A DNA stretch of 64,000 nt from Rhynchosporium graminicola. Lineage: Eukaryota; Ascomycota; Leotiomycetes; Helotiales; Ploettnerulaceae. The notes beneath the pieces were generated by a model. It was not told the origin of the DNA, did not search any database, and saw only the letters and a list, made by a program, of their open reading frames with translations. The DNA lies in contig FJUW01000023.1 in assembly GCA_900074885.1 (NCBI GenBank), positions 838,909 to 902,908 on the forward strand, read 5' to 3'. Shown one piece after another: positions 34,087 through 46,659 of the stretch. The position numbers and the translations under genes are program-made. How positions within the stretch are numbered: the first letter of the stretch is position 1; each line of letters begins with the position of its first letter.

Positions 34087-37000
34087 TCTAGCTTGATGTA
34101 TTGCTTTTCCCGTGCCAACGATCCCGGACCCGAGATAAATCTCCAGACGATTTCTCTGGATGTTTTTGGTTATTCCGGACGAGTTTGATAGAGCTTGCGA
34201 ACAATATCTTGTTCTTACACTAGAACTGCCGAACCTGTCGTACAAATGCTGATCCACCTCAGCTAACCGACAGGCCACTCCCAGCCCCAAAAATACTCTT
34301 TGATCCAGGACACACGGTGCAAGTCAATCGAACCCTTAGTAATCAAAAGGAATGTCACAAAAATTCCTCATCTGTAAGCTATGGCGGACGGAGTGCTGAA
34401 GATCTTTATATCCGAAGTTCTTTCACATAAGCTTCGGATCGACACATACCCGCCTCGTGCAGCTGCTCGGAGTGGGGCACGAGCCCTCGTTACTGTAGAA
34501 TTGCGTGTGCAACCTATCACAACAATCAATCAACATGCGATGCTGCCCACCAATTTAGGCCTCAAAGAATACTAAATTCGCTCCGAAATTCATCCCCTGA
34601 ATCTGCCTATTTAATGACTAATGAATCGGAACGGAAGTACAGAAACATGCGCCGCTGTAGAGTTTTAGACCTTCAGCTTTTCGTGAACAAAAAGCGATAT
34701 GATCTTGATATACCCGACTAATAGTCGCAAACTCTAGTGGCTATGACTGTGTTCAGTGCGAATGTTCGGAATCTCGGATTTTCAGATTTGCTATCAGGAA
34801 GCACCTCCATCAAATCAAGCGAACCGAGGCTGTATATTATTTATGCTCATCCTACTCGGAACGTGGCAGGTTGCGGCTCGTGCCGATAGAAGTTATGAGA
34901 ATCAATGCATAAACACGAAACATACTAGCGAGACTAGGTAGGTAACATGCCAATAGTCTATAGACTGTGTCTTTTCTGCTGGTGCTTTAATTGAGAAAGA
35001 ACATTAACTCTGATGAAGGTCTGCCTCAACTTTCAAATTCTCCGCCGATCAGGACAGAGCCCGCTCTTGATGATGTCTACGCTCGACCGAGTAACATCCG
35101 TCGACCCCCTGCTCTTCAAGAGGAAAACCAAAACCATGCCATTTCTTGGACTGCTTGTTGGTTGAGAACACAATGAATCAGGACTCTCATTGTTCGATAT
35201 CCAGGGAACCTCGAGCTCCAGGAAGAAAGGGGATCATTGATGGCAGGAGTTCTCGCCAAAGAAGCCCTGATTTCTTAGTCTCCCAAGTTCTATCTGGGAC
35301 CCTTCCAGTCTTGATGGACATCTTCTTCTTGTTCCTGATGATTTCTCTTGCGTACCAGATAGCACCATAGAGTAAGAACAGGATTACGAATGGCGACGAA
35401 AACTAGGACAGCCACAGCAAATCACCTTGAGACAGATCCGGACATATTCCAGCGCTCATGTAGTCACACGACTCTAAAGTAAAACTTCAAGCAATGACTT
35501 GTTTTCAGAAACCGAACCTCGCGGAGACATTACAGGACATTCAGAAAGCGGGGCTTCAGACTCCTATAAATAATTTATGACTTTCTTTTAAAGACGACTT
35601 GACATGTGCTTCGCCAGAGACGAACTTGCCCAACCTCAGAAATCAAAGCGGAACTCGATCCTTGAACTTACTCAAGGGTTGTACGTCTTCTTTTCCTGGA
35701 TGTTTCGGACGTTGGTAAAGTTGATTTCGTACTTGGGCCCTGCTGCGTTTCACCAAATGTCGCGGTCGAAGTAGGTGGGGACTCGATCGAAGGCGGAATT
35801 GTGATGCTTTCAACTGAATACAATAAGGTCTGGCAGCCATTACATATAGTGTTTGTAGGCGCTAGTCTAAACGGCACGCTTGGTATGTACTTTGAATACC
35901 CATGGTTATACCTATAGTCTGACATTGCTCTTGGAGCTAGACCACTTCATATCAAGCGAGCTAAGGACTTTTGAAAGATTGCAGATACTAAGTATATCAG
36001 CTAAATCATCGAATAGTTTCGTCATGCTGAAGAATCACCCTAGCTAATTCCAATATCACTGCGTTCGTGTCCTCTTCATTTTCTCATCCGTTTCCCCCTG
36101 ACCATGATATTCACCCATATCTATAGCATCTAGCTCCTTCCACGTCTCCTGTTGTCTCTCCTGGCATCGACGTCGTCATTCATAATTACGAAGGGCAATT
36201 CCCTGGGTTTTGAATTGCTGATACGCTCAGCGACGAGCAAGCTGTGACCATACATCTCCTCAGCGGACAGTGCTCGACTTGATCCTTGAATACTGAACAT
36301 CTTCGAGGGCAATAAGCCTCTATCGTTGGTCTGACGAGCCAGTTTTATGAGCTCCACAGCGGTATTTGGGAGAGATGGTTTAATGAGTTTGTTGGCGAGG
36401 ATATAAAAGTAGATAAGGGCTGGAATACTGGGGGGCGCAGGTGAGGAGTTCTTGTGTCTAGACCCAATACAATAATCTTAATTATTCTGGGCTGTACCTC
36501 ATCTACCGTTATTGTATTACTCGAAGCGTCCCATTTAGCGCTGGATCGAAGGAAAAAAAGTAATGAAAGAGGTGAATGTTATGGACGGGGAAAGTCTACC
36601 ATTTGCAGGGCGAATAGTGAGACTCTAGACCTGCAAGCCCCCAATCATTGATAGTTCGGTTACAAAAGCTACCATAGATCCGCATTGTCTGGCTATTGGC
36701 TACCCTGATGCTTTAGTAGCTTTACTGCTGTTGTCGCTCACTCGCCAGCAGAGAATAGTGCTATGATATTGTGATTCTGACTGGTTGGTTGAATATGGGT
36801 CTGTTGAGTTGTCTTCACATTGGTATGCGATAATAAATCAAGGAATCCGCTAAGAGATGAGAGATGAGAGATGAGAGATGAGCCCAAGAAGATGTTTATA
36901 GGAGGGTTTTTGAGGGTCCGGCTGCCAGCAGAGGCCCAGAGATATATTCGCGATGAGAGATTCAAAATCGGCCGGCATTATAATTTGAAAGCATGACCCA

Positions 37001-37969
37001 CAGAAGATACTAAGTATGTCAGTACCAATCTAGAAAGATTTTCATTTCTCTCAAGTCCATACTCTAGGATAAGGTTTTTTTGGTTGCCCGAAGCCTCATC
37101 GACCACTTACTGGTCCCTGTCCCTGCTGTACATCGCGGGGGTCGATTCGAGATCGGACGATTCATATAGTAGCACCAGCCACAATTGAGATCATACTTGC
37201 ATTCCGTCAGGGAGTGCAACTTCTTGATTCTTAGAAGTTGGAATCTTCAAATCAAATGGGCATGCCAATAAGTTCAGTAAATGGTCCAGGAAGACCATAA
37301 TGAGTCTGGCAACAATCCGCCGGCCATCGATTAGATTTGATGTGATGTGATGTAACCTTGAAATATGTTATGTGCTGTTCCCATTCCAACCCAACCAACC
37401 CCCCTCTCTTTTAGCCTCAAAACGGCGGTGACACCTCTGGCCGCCCTTGTACTAAAAGATAGTCCTCCCGCTTCTTACCGCAGAACTTTCCATACTCACG
37501 CTATTGCTGTATATTTTCTTTGGCCTGAGCTATCCAAAAGCGAGTTGTTATTGTCCCTTTGCTGCCTTTATTTTTGTTCATTTTTATTCTCAATTCACCT
37601 TCGAAATTGTTTGCCTAATCTTTCTTGCTATTAATGTTGGCCTGATTCGAGTGGGGTTAATTCGAGTTGCAGTCGCTAAAGTCGGGAACCTCTGTATCTC
37701 GAACTACGAATCAGCGGCGTCCAGCACATCGTCACTGCTCGCGACCCACCACGTCCCTCGACAACATCACTTTGCTCCTCCTTGCTACTACTACTTATAA
37801 CTCGTCATACTACTTTCTCATGCTACACCGATATAACTTAGTCACGTAGCTTTTGCCTGAGCCTAACTTCACCGCCGTTGACGGTACTCCACATGCGAGG
37901 TGTGGCACGTCAACCGCCCAGCTCGACGCTCTAAGCGCCAGCGTATTCCAACCTCACAAAACACCAACA
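34087..37969. other. Long gene-poor stretch
   Basis: About 3.9 kb without a recognisable gene. Short tandem AGAGATG units lie at 36849-36882. The last 600 bp (37365-37969) are pyrimidine-rich and are probably the promoter and long 5-prime leader of the downstream plus-strand gene. ORFs at 35643-35925 and 36130-36357 (minus) have no visible domain. Confidence 0.45.
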
Positions 37970-40636
37970 ATGGGCTCAAAGGACCGTGAAAATGAGGTGG
38001 AAGAGCGTCCCAGCGAGAGAAGACATCGATCTAAGACGGAGAAGGATCCAAATCGACCTCACAAGACACGAAGCTCCAGACCAAAGGTCATCGACCCCGA
38101 AACAGGTGAAGTCATCAGGTCATCCCACCGACGCAGGAAGGAGAAGGAATCAGAGAAGGACAAGGAACGAGGTTCTGAACCATCGACATCCATGGCCGAT
38201 CTCGTCCCTGAGTTGGCTCGTACGGCATCTGCTCCTGGCGCAACCTCGAGAGGCAGTCTACCATACCCCAGCTTCAATAAAGCGTGCAGTAAGGAGGCAG
38301 TCAACAGCAGAGACGATGTGCGATTGCCAGCTACGAGCAAGGCAGGTCCATATACGCCCGAGTCGACGGACCTAGGTTCCAACGAAAAGAGCAGATCGAA
38401 GTCCGCAGAACACATTGCTCCTCCTAGGTCTGGAAATATCCAGAAAGATGGCAGACCGCCGAGCCCTCCCGAGACCAACGTTTCACAGCAGAGAAAATAC
38501 AGTACAAGCCGGATGTCACAGGTTCGGGAAGATGTTGAGGGCGAGGCCAGACCAGCATCAAGCAACTCTTGGTTTGCAAGAATGGCAAATGATCAGGTCA
38601 AAGAGACACAATCTAAGGTTTCTACAAAATCTAAGAACTCCAAGGCCAGCACCATCAAATCCCCGAAGATGAAGGACGAGAGAGGCTCGATGGACAACCT
38701 GCGTGTTCGGGATTCGGGTATTGGGTCTGGAGTAGATTCTAATATCACTTCAGTCGCTCCAAAGAGAGACCAGGAGAAGAGAGAGTCAGAGACATCTTCC
38801 AAGAGACCTCCGGTATTAGATACGGACTCGTCTCCAGACTCGGGCCAAGACTCATCACCTCGAACCCCAACTCAGACTCCTCAATTCCTTCCTTCAGTTG
38901 TACCGAGTATCAAACCCACGCCATCGCCTTTCATTCATTTCGAGGACCATGGTGTCATTTCAAGTGCTTACGACTCACCCCAACCTCCCCCACCTCCACC
39001 CCCGCCCAATGTCCCGATCAATATTCCCCGAGTCGATTACTTGATGCAGAATGGTGGCTTGCTTCGTCCGGTTCCCAAAACTCTACTTACTGCTGCCCCA
39101 AACTTCCCATCTCAAAAAAGTGGATCAAGAGACGCTACACCAATTCCATCGGAGCTAGAGAAGATATTCGGACCATTCTATACAGTTTTGGATCAGTACG
39201 AGGCAGTTATCAACAAGAATGGTTCGATGGCTGTAGCTACTGGATATCGGTCAGTTGCGAGGAGATTGCTTGATCGATTGGAAAACGTCTTCAATAGGGA
39301 TCTCTCATCTGAAGGATGTTCTTGTGTCATGTGCCAGCATTCGGACTCCGCAAGACATGAGGGAAGTCGAGGACTAGGGTGGGGAGAAGTCTTGGAATGG
39401 GTAAGCGGTCGGCGAGAGCTTCCCGTATGGCCAGCTTTTGATTTCGCAACATTGGGCGTCAGAGCGGGAGAGGATCTGTCCAGTGGTCTTGGTATTTCTG
39501 GTGATGGTGGCCCTGAGAGACCTAGGTCGCCTATCAAGATGGACCCTGATGTTGCTGAGGAGTTCCGCGAGCACTATCTGGCGCAGACCAAGAAGACTAA
39601 ACATGCTGTCGATAAGTGGTTGTCTAGCTGTCCTCAAACAGCAGCTACTCCGCCCCAGGAAGTCGATGACGAGACTCTGTCATTTGCTATTCTCACTCAT
39701 CTAGATCAATACGACCGACCAATCTTCAACGCACTTGTTTTAGGCTCGACTGTATTGCAACCAGCCTCAAGAGTACCTCAAGTAAAGCCTAGGTCCGAGT
39801 TCATAATCAAGACTGGTCATTCGATTCAAAGACTCTACAGGCTTCCGATCCCTCCCCGAGACCCCGAGGCTGCAATTTATCTGCTTAAGAACCCTAATCT
39901 TCACAACCTTCTGGCTACCATATCTAGTATAAACGTCTCGGAGTGGGAGATTTTGACTTCTGGTCGTTTCGATGGCTTTCTGTGGTCTGGAGCAGATGAA
40001 TCTTCAAACGCTTCTCCAGCTCCATCACGAGGACCGACGCCAGCAGGTGGATTCCGTGGTCCGATGTCACCAGCCATGCGCCAGGCCCACCATTCTCGGA
40101 ACAATACTCCCTTCTCACCCATTCGAAGTCAAACATTCTCCCCTTCAATCGCCGGATTCCAGTCTCGAGGCCCGACACCATTTGCCCAGGTTCGACAACC
40201 TGTATCGAACGACGAAGAAACTGAGATTGCGGTACTAGCGGAAGTTGAACGCGAGATATACCTTAGCATGGAGGCATTGGAAGATGCATTCGAGGGTCTA
40301 CACCGCAAGGCCGAGATGGTTCGACGAGCTCTCCGAGAACGTGGAGCCGGTCTCTCGATGTCACTGCAGTCTAGACAGTCGACCCAGCCAGATATCATCA
40401 GTGCAAGCGCACCTGGTTTCCCTCCATCTGGACTTGGACCGGGCTACGAGAGACAGAACTGGGGAGAAGGAAGTGAGATGCTCAGTGAGAGTGATTGGGA
40501 ACCAGAATCTGAATTGATGAGCGAATTGGCACCTGATGATTCGGCTAGCAATATCAGCAGTTCGAGACATAGGCGACCAAAGAGAAGAAATGAGAGACGC
40601 ACTCCTGCCTTGGTCGAGGAGGAGGATGAAGACTGA
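37970..40636 (+). CDS. Large, mostly disordered conserved-looking protein of unknown function
   Basis: A single exon of 888 aa. The frame is open from 37853, but the first ATG is at 37970 in good context (CAACAATGGG), giving MGSKDRENEVEERPSERR. Residues 1-350 are a highly charged, Ser/Pro/Lys/Arg-rich disordered region with a polyproline run (PQPPPPPPPPNVPINIP). A folded segment follows, from about residue 395 (EKIFGPFYTVLDQYEAVINK) through a Cys motif CSCVMC near 450-455 and EVLEWVSGRRELPVWPAFDF, to SEWEILTSGRFDGFLWSG near 680. A helix rich in Glu, Ala and Leu (EREIYLSMEALEDAFEGLH) lies near 790, before an acidic tail (SESDWEPESELMSEL, EEEDED). There is no signal peptide or membrane segment. 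I do not recognise the family with certainty; CxCxxC could bind zinc. It is probably a nuclear or cytoskeletal scaffold, which is inference only. Confidence 0.85.
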   Translation: MGSKDRENEVEERPSERRHRSKTEKDPNRPHKTRSSRPKVIDPETGEVIRSSHRRRKEKESEKDKERGSEPSTSMADLVPELARTASAPGATSRGSLPYPSFNKACSKEAVNSRDDVRLPATSKAGPYTPESTDLGSNEKSRSKSAEHIAPPRSGNIQKDGRPPSPPETNVSQQRKYSTSRMSQVREDVEGEARPASSNSWFARMANDQVKETQSKVSTKSKNSKASTIKSPKMKDERGSMDNLRVRDSGIGSGVDSNITSVAPKRDQEKRESETSSKRPPVLDTDSSPDSGQDSSPRTPTQTPQFLPSVVPSIKPTPSPFIHFEDHGVISSAYDSPQPPPPPPPPNVPINIPRVDYLMQNGGLLRPVPKTLLTAAPNFPSQKSGSRDATPIPSELEKIFGPFYTVLDQYEAVINKNGSMAVATGYRSVARRLLDRLENVFNRDLSSEGCSCVMCQHSDSARHEGSRGLGWGEVLEWVSGRRELPVWPAFDFATLGVRAGEDLSSGLGISGDGGPERPRSPIKMDPDVAEEFREHYLAQTKKTKHAVDKWLSSCPQTAATPPQEVDDETLSFAILTHLDQYDRPIFNALVLGSTVLQPASRVPQVKPRSEFIIKTGHSIQRLYRLPIPPRDPEAAIYLLKNPNLHNLLATISSINVSEWEILTSGRFDGFLWSGADESSNASPAPSRGPTPAGGFRGPMSPAMRQAHHSRNNTPFSPIRSQTFSPSIAGFQSRGPTPFAQVRQPVSNDEETEIAVLAEVEREIYLSMEALEDAFEGLHRKAEMVRRALRERGAGLSMSLQSRQSTQPDIISASAPGFPPSGLGPGYERQNWGEGSEMLSESDWEPESELMSELAPDDSASNISSSRHRRPKRRNERRTPALVEEEDED

Positions 40637-42710
40637 TTGATGGATTGATTGATTGGATCCGAATGTGCGACATTTGCTTTGCTGTTGCGCTTGCAACCCA
40701 ACTCACAACTACAACTACAATTGCTGAATAGCTATTTGCTTGATTACGAATATTGATGACGACGACAGAACCGACGACAGAACTGGATGAGAGAAAGGAC
40801 TCTCCAGGACAGATATGACTGGATTGAAAAACAAACTTGTGTTTATTGAGCGAAATGTTGGGATTTGGAAGGATATGATTCTGGGATGGATTTATCTTTC
40901 AAGTTCATGTATATGATGAAAATGGCCTGGTTTGGAGCAACAATGAACTGACAGATGGATGGATGAACGAGAAATTGGGATGCATTGTTGGCGTTACGTG
41001 GCATCGCAGTGGGAATCTGTAGCCCTCATGATCTTAGGTTCACTGGAAGGCATACAGACATTCGGAATGGAAGAGGACCTTTGTTGTTTCTATTGACCGT
41101 CTTTTCATTCATGTCGTTTTCCTTTTCTTCTTCTTTTGCAATCGTGATTTCATTCCTAAACAAGTTTCGAACAAGTTGATATTGATATCGACATGGATTT
41201 ATGGATATTGACGACGAACTCACCTAGCCACAGCACAGACGGAGTCAAGCCGAAGGTATGAAGTCATCTAGAATCGTATACATTTCTCCAAACTCGGACT
41301 CGGCAGCGGAGTCATATACACGGACCTACTGTACTAAATCCCCGCCCGCAATGCCTCCCTGCTGAATTCGCTCTTGGGGCAGGCAGAATAAGCAGCCTTG
41401 TGTCGATCGAAGTCTTGAGAATCGATATCGAGGGCAGGGAATATACTGTACTGTACTGCTCTGCTCTGGGTGCCCGATGCGTTGATGGATGGATGTCCAT
41501 GATCGAGGCTGTTGGTGTGATGCCAGTCTGACGGGTAGGTGGAGCAGGTGGAACGGGTGATGGTTAAGTTTTATTTGGTGGATGGGTGATCAGCTTGTGA
41601 AGTGAGTCTTGGATTAGTATATGAATTGGTGAGAGAGGTTGGAGGGGTGAGAGGGGTTGGCGGTTTTGGAGAGGATAGGGGTGGATGGGTATGAGATCGA
41701 TCGACGTGGTTGGAACTTGCCAACTTGGGAATCTATTTTGTTGGCTGTGACCGACGCTGGGGAGTGGGAAAGACGGATCCTAGGTATGCATGTGTCGGTT
41801 CATGCGAAGGATCAGAAGAAAGAAAAGAGTATTCTGTTGCATGAGGGAGGGTTTTATGGCGAGTAGAGTGGTAAATTATGGGTATGGGTTGTTGGTTTGG
41901 TGAATGAAAGGTGGTGGTATTGAAGTCAAGTGGGTGTCCATAGAGTGGGTGGTGGATAGTTTTGTTCGCATGTTTGATCGCTTGATACCCGTACTGTGGA
42001 TCGATATTAGACTGCGCTATCTTGGGTAAGGATATGATATTTGGATCGAGAACGTGATGAGGCTTCAGGCCTATTGAGGGCAGGAAAAGGTGGCTTGTTA
42101 GGGCAGGGCAGGTCGATTATCTTGATATGTTAATACGGATATATCAAAGTTAGAGAAAGAGAAAGGAAAAGACAAAGAAAAAGGAACTATAACGGAAATA
42201 TGACGGTAATGTCATTTTTATATTTCTGACGTGATAAAGTTGGTAGGAAATAGTACAAGGTCACGAAATTGCGTTATCTTTACCACTCATCAGTATGCGA
42301 AGGTAATGTAGCTTTCTCTGTCCAGTGGACCAGTGGAAATCGACCGATTTTTCTGACAATCTACAGCCAGCCTGTATTATTGAACGTACTTGATTGCAGA
42401 CAGGTTCACGGGTACTTGTCGGCAAATTCGAGCTGACGTGACTAGGAATGTGACTTAGGTCTGTTCCATTCATTGACATCAACACAGTACATAGAGGGAA
42501 GGGTATCGTAAACGGAGGCTGTAAATACACGCAGAGCTCAAACTCCTTCTCTTCAACCCAGTATCAAGCTCCACGCCGAAATCGCTCGCTCTATCTTGCC
42601 AACCAAATCATCACTGCCAGTGATCTAACACAGCCTCAGGATCAAGCACCAGTCGATTTAATATCCATCCACTTCGCTCCCTCACATAGCATATCATGAT
42701 CTCGGGTCCC
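40637..42710. other. Intergenic region with short GGAT/TGGATGA-like low complexity
   Basis: This holds the 3-prime flanks of two convergent genes. Purine-rich GGTGGATGGGTGA-type words are frequent at 41470-41720. No supportable gene was seen in the 2 kb. Confidence 0.45.
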
Positions 42711-45511
42711 CTACTTCATCGTGCCACCAGTATATACCTCCAAGCCCGCCTGCTGACTCGGACTCGAAGCACTCCCCGAACTCCTCACACTAGAATTATC
42801 CACACTCCCTCTCGAACTGCGATTCCTACTCAGCGGAAAACTCGGCATGCGACTCGAAAAGCCAAACCCGCTCTTCGTGCCCGCACTACTAGAGAGTGAC
42901 ATCCTGTGACCCGAAGGAGCAGGGGCCGCTGGCTTCACGCTGCCATGGACCATACTCAAGTGTCTTGGTCCTCCCCCAGATCTCCCAGCACCGCTATCTT
43001 GTAAATTCTCGGTGAAGGCAGCGGGAAAGAGTCCCCATTTTCCCTTACTATTTTGGCCGGACCAAAACCACTGATCCTGAAAAGTGAAGCCGATACATAA
43101 TATCTTATCGCCCCTGCTCAAACGCAACCAGCCTCCGTCTCGAGTATCTTTAGGCTTGAAGTCCCAGCGTGCAATGGCGATCAAGCTACTTTGTGGGTTC
43201 ATGAGGATGTCTTCTTTTGCCGGCACATCGAGCATAATTTCGCTCGCTGGAAAGGCGCCGCGTTGGCCATCGTGATAGCCCATGCACCATTTCCCGCTGA
43301 AGCGCACGGGGAACGTGATGCCGACTATTCTTGCTCCGTTGGCGAACTTCAGGACTGGGTTGCCTTCAGGGTCGTGCAAGTTGCTGCGACCAGGCTTTGG
43401 CCGGTGCGTGCTAGTCGCTTGGCCTGAGGGTCGGGAGGCTACTTTGGAGGCAATTACACGCATGCTGTATACCGAGGTTGTGGGATGGGGCGATGTAAAG
43501 TTGAGATCGAAGTCAACAACCTCGGGGCTCTGAAAGCCATACAGAGTAATGATCCCAGGGATGTTTGGGAGGGGTCGTGGATGTTTTGCGAGATGGCGGA
43601 AGAGTTGTCCAACGGAGAAGAAAACTGTAGCATCGTGTTCCTCCGTTGTTTTGTGCTCCTCGATGCAGAAAATACACTGAGAAATCAGCATGGGCTTATT
43701 GTACAATGTGATCGGACTTACGGCATAAATAGCCTCGTCTGTTGTCTTCAAATGACACTTTGATATGAATCGCTGCCGCCATCTGATTTCACTATTACTA
43801 TAGATTCCGGAACCTATGACCGTTAGCCGCTGCTACAGACATGTAAAGCATTACTGACTCTCGAGTAATCTGTCCTTCTCAACCTCGTTCCATCCCACCT
43901 CAAACGAGCATTTAGTGCACTTCGCCGACAGTGATGAATTGTAGATGCCCTGACGTGCCTTTAGTATCATGTGTTATTAGCTGACCCAGAGCGATAAGAT
44001 CTATACTTACGGATGGCCTCTTCACAACTTTCAAGCCGGCTTCACCGCGTAGTATAGCGTTAGCCCCATCACAGAAACCACCAAACTTGTAGAACGAAGT
44101 GTCATGCCGGATGGGATGGTCGAGGGACTTCAACGATGCAGTGGGTGTTGGCTGTTTATACTCATCAGGCCCTACTAGTATTTTCTCATTGTCATAGTCG
44201 ATCCCATTCGCCACCTCAAGACCAGGTTCTACACCTTTGCCGAAATCTGGGAGCTGAAGTGTTGTAGCTAAACTGCCTCCTTCCAAACCAGTCCAGGTGG
44301 TGTCGGCTTGTCCCGATGTTCTGTGACCACTCAAAGGAGGACTCAGGGGCGCATTTCGCAGACCAAAAATCGAGTCTTGACTATCGTGTCTCTGAGAATG
44401 ATGCTCTGGATGCTCTGGAACTGAACTATGCCGCGATCCCTGCGAAGCCTGACTTCTCTGTCTGGTTACGATCGCGCTATACCCGGAATTCGGTCGTGAG
44501 CCACCGCTTGGACTAATAACCCCGTCTGAGAGTTTGAGTACTGGAGACACAATTAGAGGACCGTCGACGAAGCTTTTTCTTTCTTTATACTCTTCGATGG
44601 AAGATACTGATTTTCGCAACTCATTCCAGAACAATAATTTTGACTGTCTCCTCCTTTCAAGGAATTCCTCGTTCTCATCCATTCGAGAACGAACAACATC
44701 TCTTGAGATCAAATCGTGGGCCACGTTAGGCAGTGACGAAGGTGATATATCTCGGGACGACTGTCGTCTTTGAGAAGGGTTTCCTGGGCTTCTTATGGGC
44801 GGTCCCAGGTAGAATTGCGACTGTGTATCGATAGCCCACGAGTTTCTAGGCATCATAGGCTCCTGAGAAGTCTCAACGATCGGGGAGACGAGTCGTAGAG
44901 ACTCGACTGGAGAACCGCATCGCGCCGCTGTCGGCAACGGCTTTCTCAAAGTTGGCGATCTCTCTAATCGCATGCTCGCAAGCTGTTTTCTATCATCTTT
45001 CGGCTCCTCTGCCACAAGGACTTGAGCAGCAAGTAATCGATCGCGCAGACCATTCATAATATTTATACATGTCGCGCTGCAGTTTTTTGCTTCCTCCGCG
45101 GCGTCCAGACATGTGGCAGTATCGAATGAGTTGAGTTCCTCCTCAATTTCGTCAATTTTGTCCCGGATCTCGTTTTTCAAGTTTTTCAACTGGTTTTGGA
45201 TCGCTTCTACATCACCATCAATTAGAACGCCAGAAATGGCATACAAATCGGAGCTGAAATGACTTACTGTCTTCGGACAGTGTTCTAGCAAACTGGTCTC
45301 CGCACCCCGCGGCATTTTGGCGATAGGCTTCTGTTATAGCATGAGAGCTTCGTTCCAGAGATTCCTGGAGAACAAGGACAGCGTCTGTGATCTGCAACGC
45401 TTGTGTCGCTGGCGCTGTATTTGCAGATGCCGCGAGCCTGTTCCCTACTCCCTTTCCTGCGTTTAGAGCTTTCAGGAGCGCTTTCACGGGCGCAACGAAA
45501 TCATCTCCCAT
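42711..45511 (-). CDS. SH3-like domain protein with CxxC motifs, N-terminal coiled coil
   Basis: Five exons (45511-45268, 45206-44011, 43958-43859, 43813-43722, 43676-42711) join in phase to 865 aa. The start has a strong context (ACCATGGG). Residues 1-160 are alpha-helical with a coiled coil (NQLKNLKNEIRDKIDEIEEE). Residues 160-440 are Ser/Arg-rich and disordered. A folded part begins FYKFGGFCDGANAILRG and contains CTKCSFEVGWNEVEKDRLLE, IRWRQRFISKCHLKTTDEAI and CIFCIEEHKTTEEHDATVFF; the paired Cys suggest a zinc site, and LFRHLAKHPRPLP follows. Next come two SH3-like segments: ARIVGITFPVRFSGKWCMGY, and a more classic one around IARWDFKPKDTRDGGWLRLS with WFWSGQNSKGKWGLFPAAFT. The tail is Ser-rich. 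The exon joins are chosen because they restore this known fungal architecture; the specific function is unknown. Confidence 0.88.
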
Positions 45512-45818
45512 GGTTCCCGTCGTCTCGGTCCAGCTCCGGCGCGCCAGGGATCGCAAGGTTCAGCAGTTCTTGTCGGGTGGTCTGCCAGTCGATCGGCGCG
45601 ATGGCAAGTTGTCAATCCTGTCACTATCCTTTCCTGTCACTGCAAATAGTTTCGTGGACGAAGAAGCAAAGGGAGAGGCTTGTTCGGTGATAGTTGTGTG
45701 AGAAGACAGATGAGGGAGACATGTCAGATCAGTGCGACTACGGTCGGTCTGGCTTGGTATTGCATGCAAGCCGGCGGCTCTACCAGAATGGCAGAGGCTA
45801 GGCTGGATATATTCCCCC

Positions 45819-45829
45819 NNNNNNNNNNN
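45819..45829. other. Run of 11 N inside a poly-C tract (sequence gap)
   Basis: CCCCC precedes and CCCCCCCCCC follows the N run, so the gap probably marks an unresolved cytosine homopolymer rather than a large missing segment. Confidence 0.9.
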
Positions 45830-46641
45830 CCCCCCCCCAGCTCGTCCGCCCTGTGTATTCCGTTCGCAGAAGATGAAAGCTATAGGCTTCTTTCTGCCTT
45901 CCGAGAAATCGCTCACAGATATGTCGCTTCATTATCGCTGTAGCCAACTTTTGAAGCGTCATGAGCTTGGAACTCGGAGGATTCCCAGGGCGGCTGTGCA
46001 AATGCGCTGCCCTGTTTGTGTCTAAGAGATGGGACGAAAGCGAACGGTAAGCGTCTGCCACAGTACAGCACAGCACAACAACTGGAACGTCTACGGACAC
46101 AAAGAGAACGCCCCCAAAACGAGGCTGCGAATGTATATATCGCTGGCTAGTGTTGAACAAAGTTCCGTTGTTGAAGTGGAGATGGTACTTTAGTCTTTTG
46201 TGCTAGTGAGAGCTGTCCTTCCATCTTATGTCCCAGAATCTACGGACGTCGCATGGCAATAGATGTATGTTTATTCACGAACTAAGACACGGGTCTGTGC
46301 AATCCAGATCAAGATCCCTTAAGTCCTCAAGTATGGCTTTCTGCTCCATGCCATCCCACGCAACGGCCGTCGGGACGTAGGTATCTTGATTATCCGCATC
46401 CACTTTTGACAATTCTGACAGCTCCCCGCACTATTCTCTCCGCCAATGAGAGCCACGATCTTTGACACTGGCACGATACGGTCCGAACCCAGATCCTTGG
46501 GATCATCAGTGCGGAAAGGTTAAAATATTAGTAGGAGCCCTGTCCCGGTTATTGTAGACAGGATTTCTGTACCTGATTCCTGGAAGCGAAGTATTTCGAG
46601 GCAATCATTTCGTACGATCAAAGTGACGGCCGGTTGCATCC

Positions 46642-46659
46642 ATATATATATATATATAT
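46642..46659. repeat. TA dinucleotide microsatellite
   Basis: Nine consecutive AT/TA units between ATCC and TGTTGCG, in non-coding DNA. Confidence 0.9.

Noticed and set aside
34087..34290. 68-codon N-terminal extension of the P450
   Set aside because: It lacks P450 features, and the Met at 34086 leads directly into the membrane anchor as usual for this class.
37853..37969. Upstream extension of the 888-aa protein
   Set aside because: The extra 39 codons have no ATG; the first ATG with good context is at 37970.
45680..46160. Frames of 87-120 codons crossing the N run
   Set aside because: They include unknown residues and have no domain; the apparent openness depends on undetermined bases.
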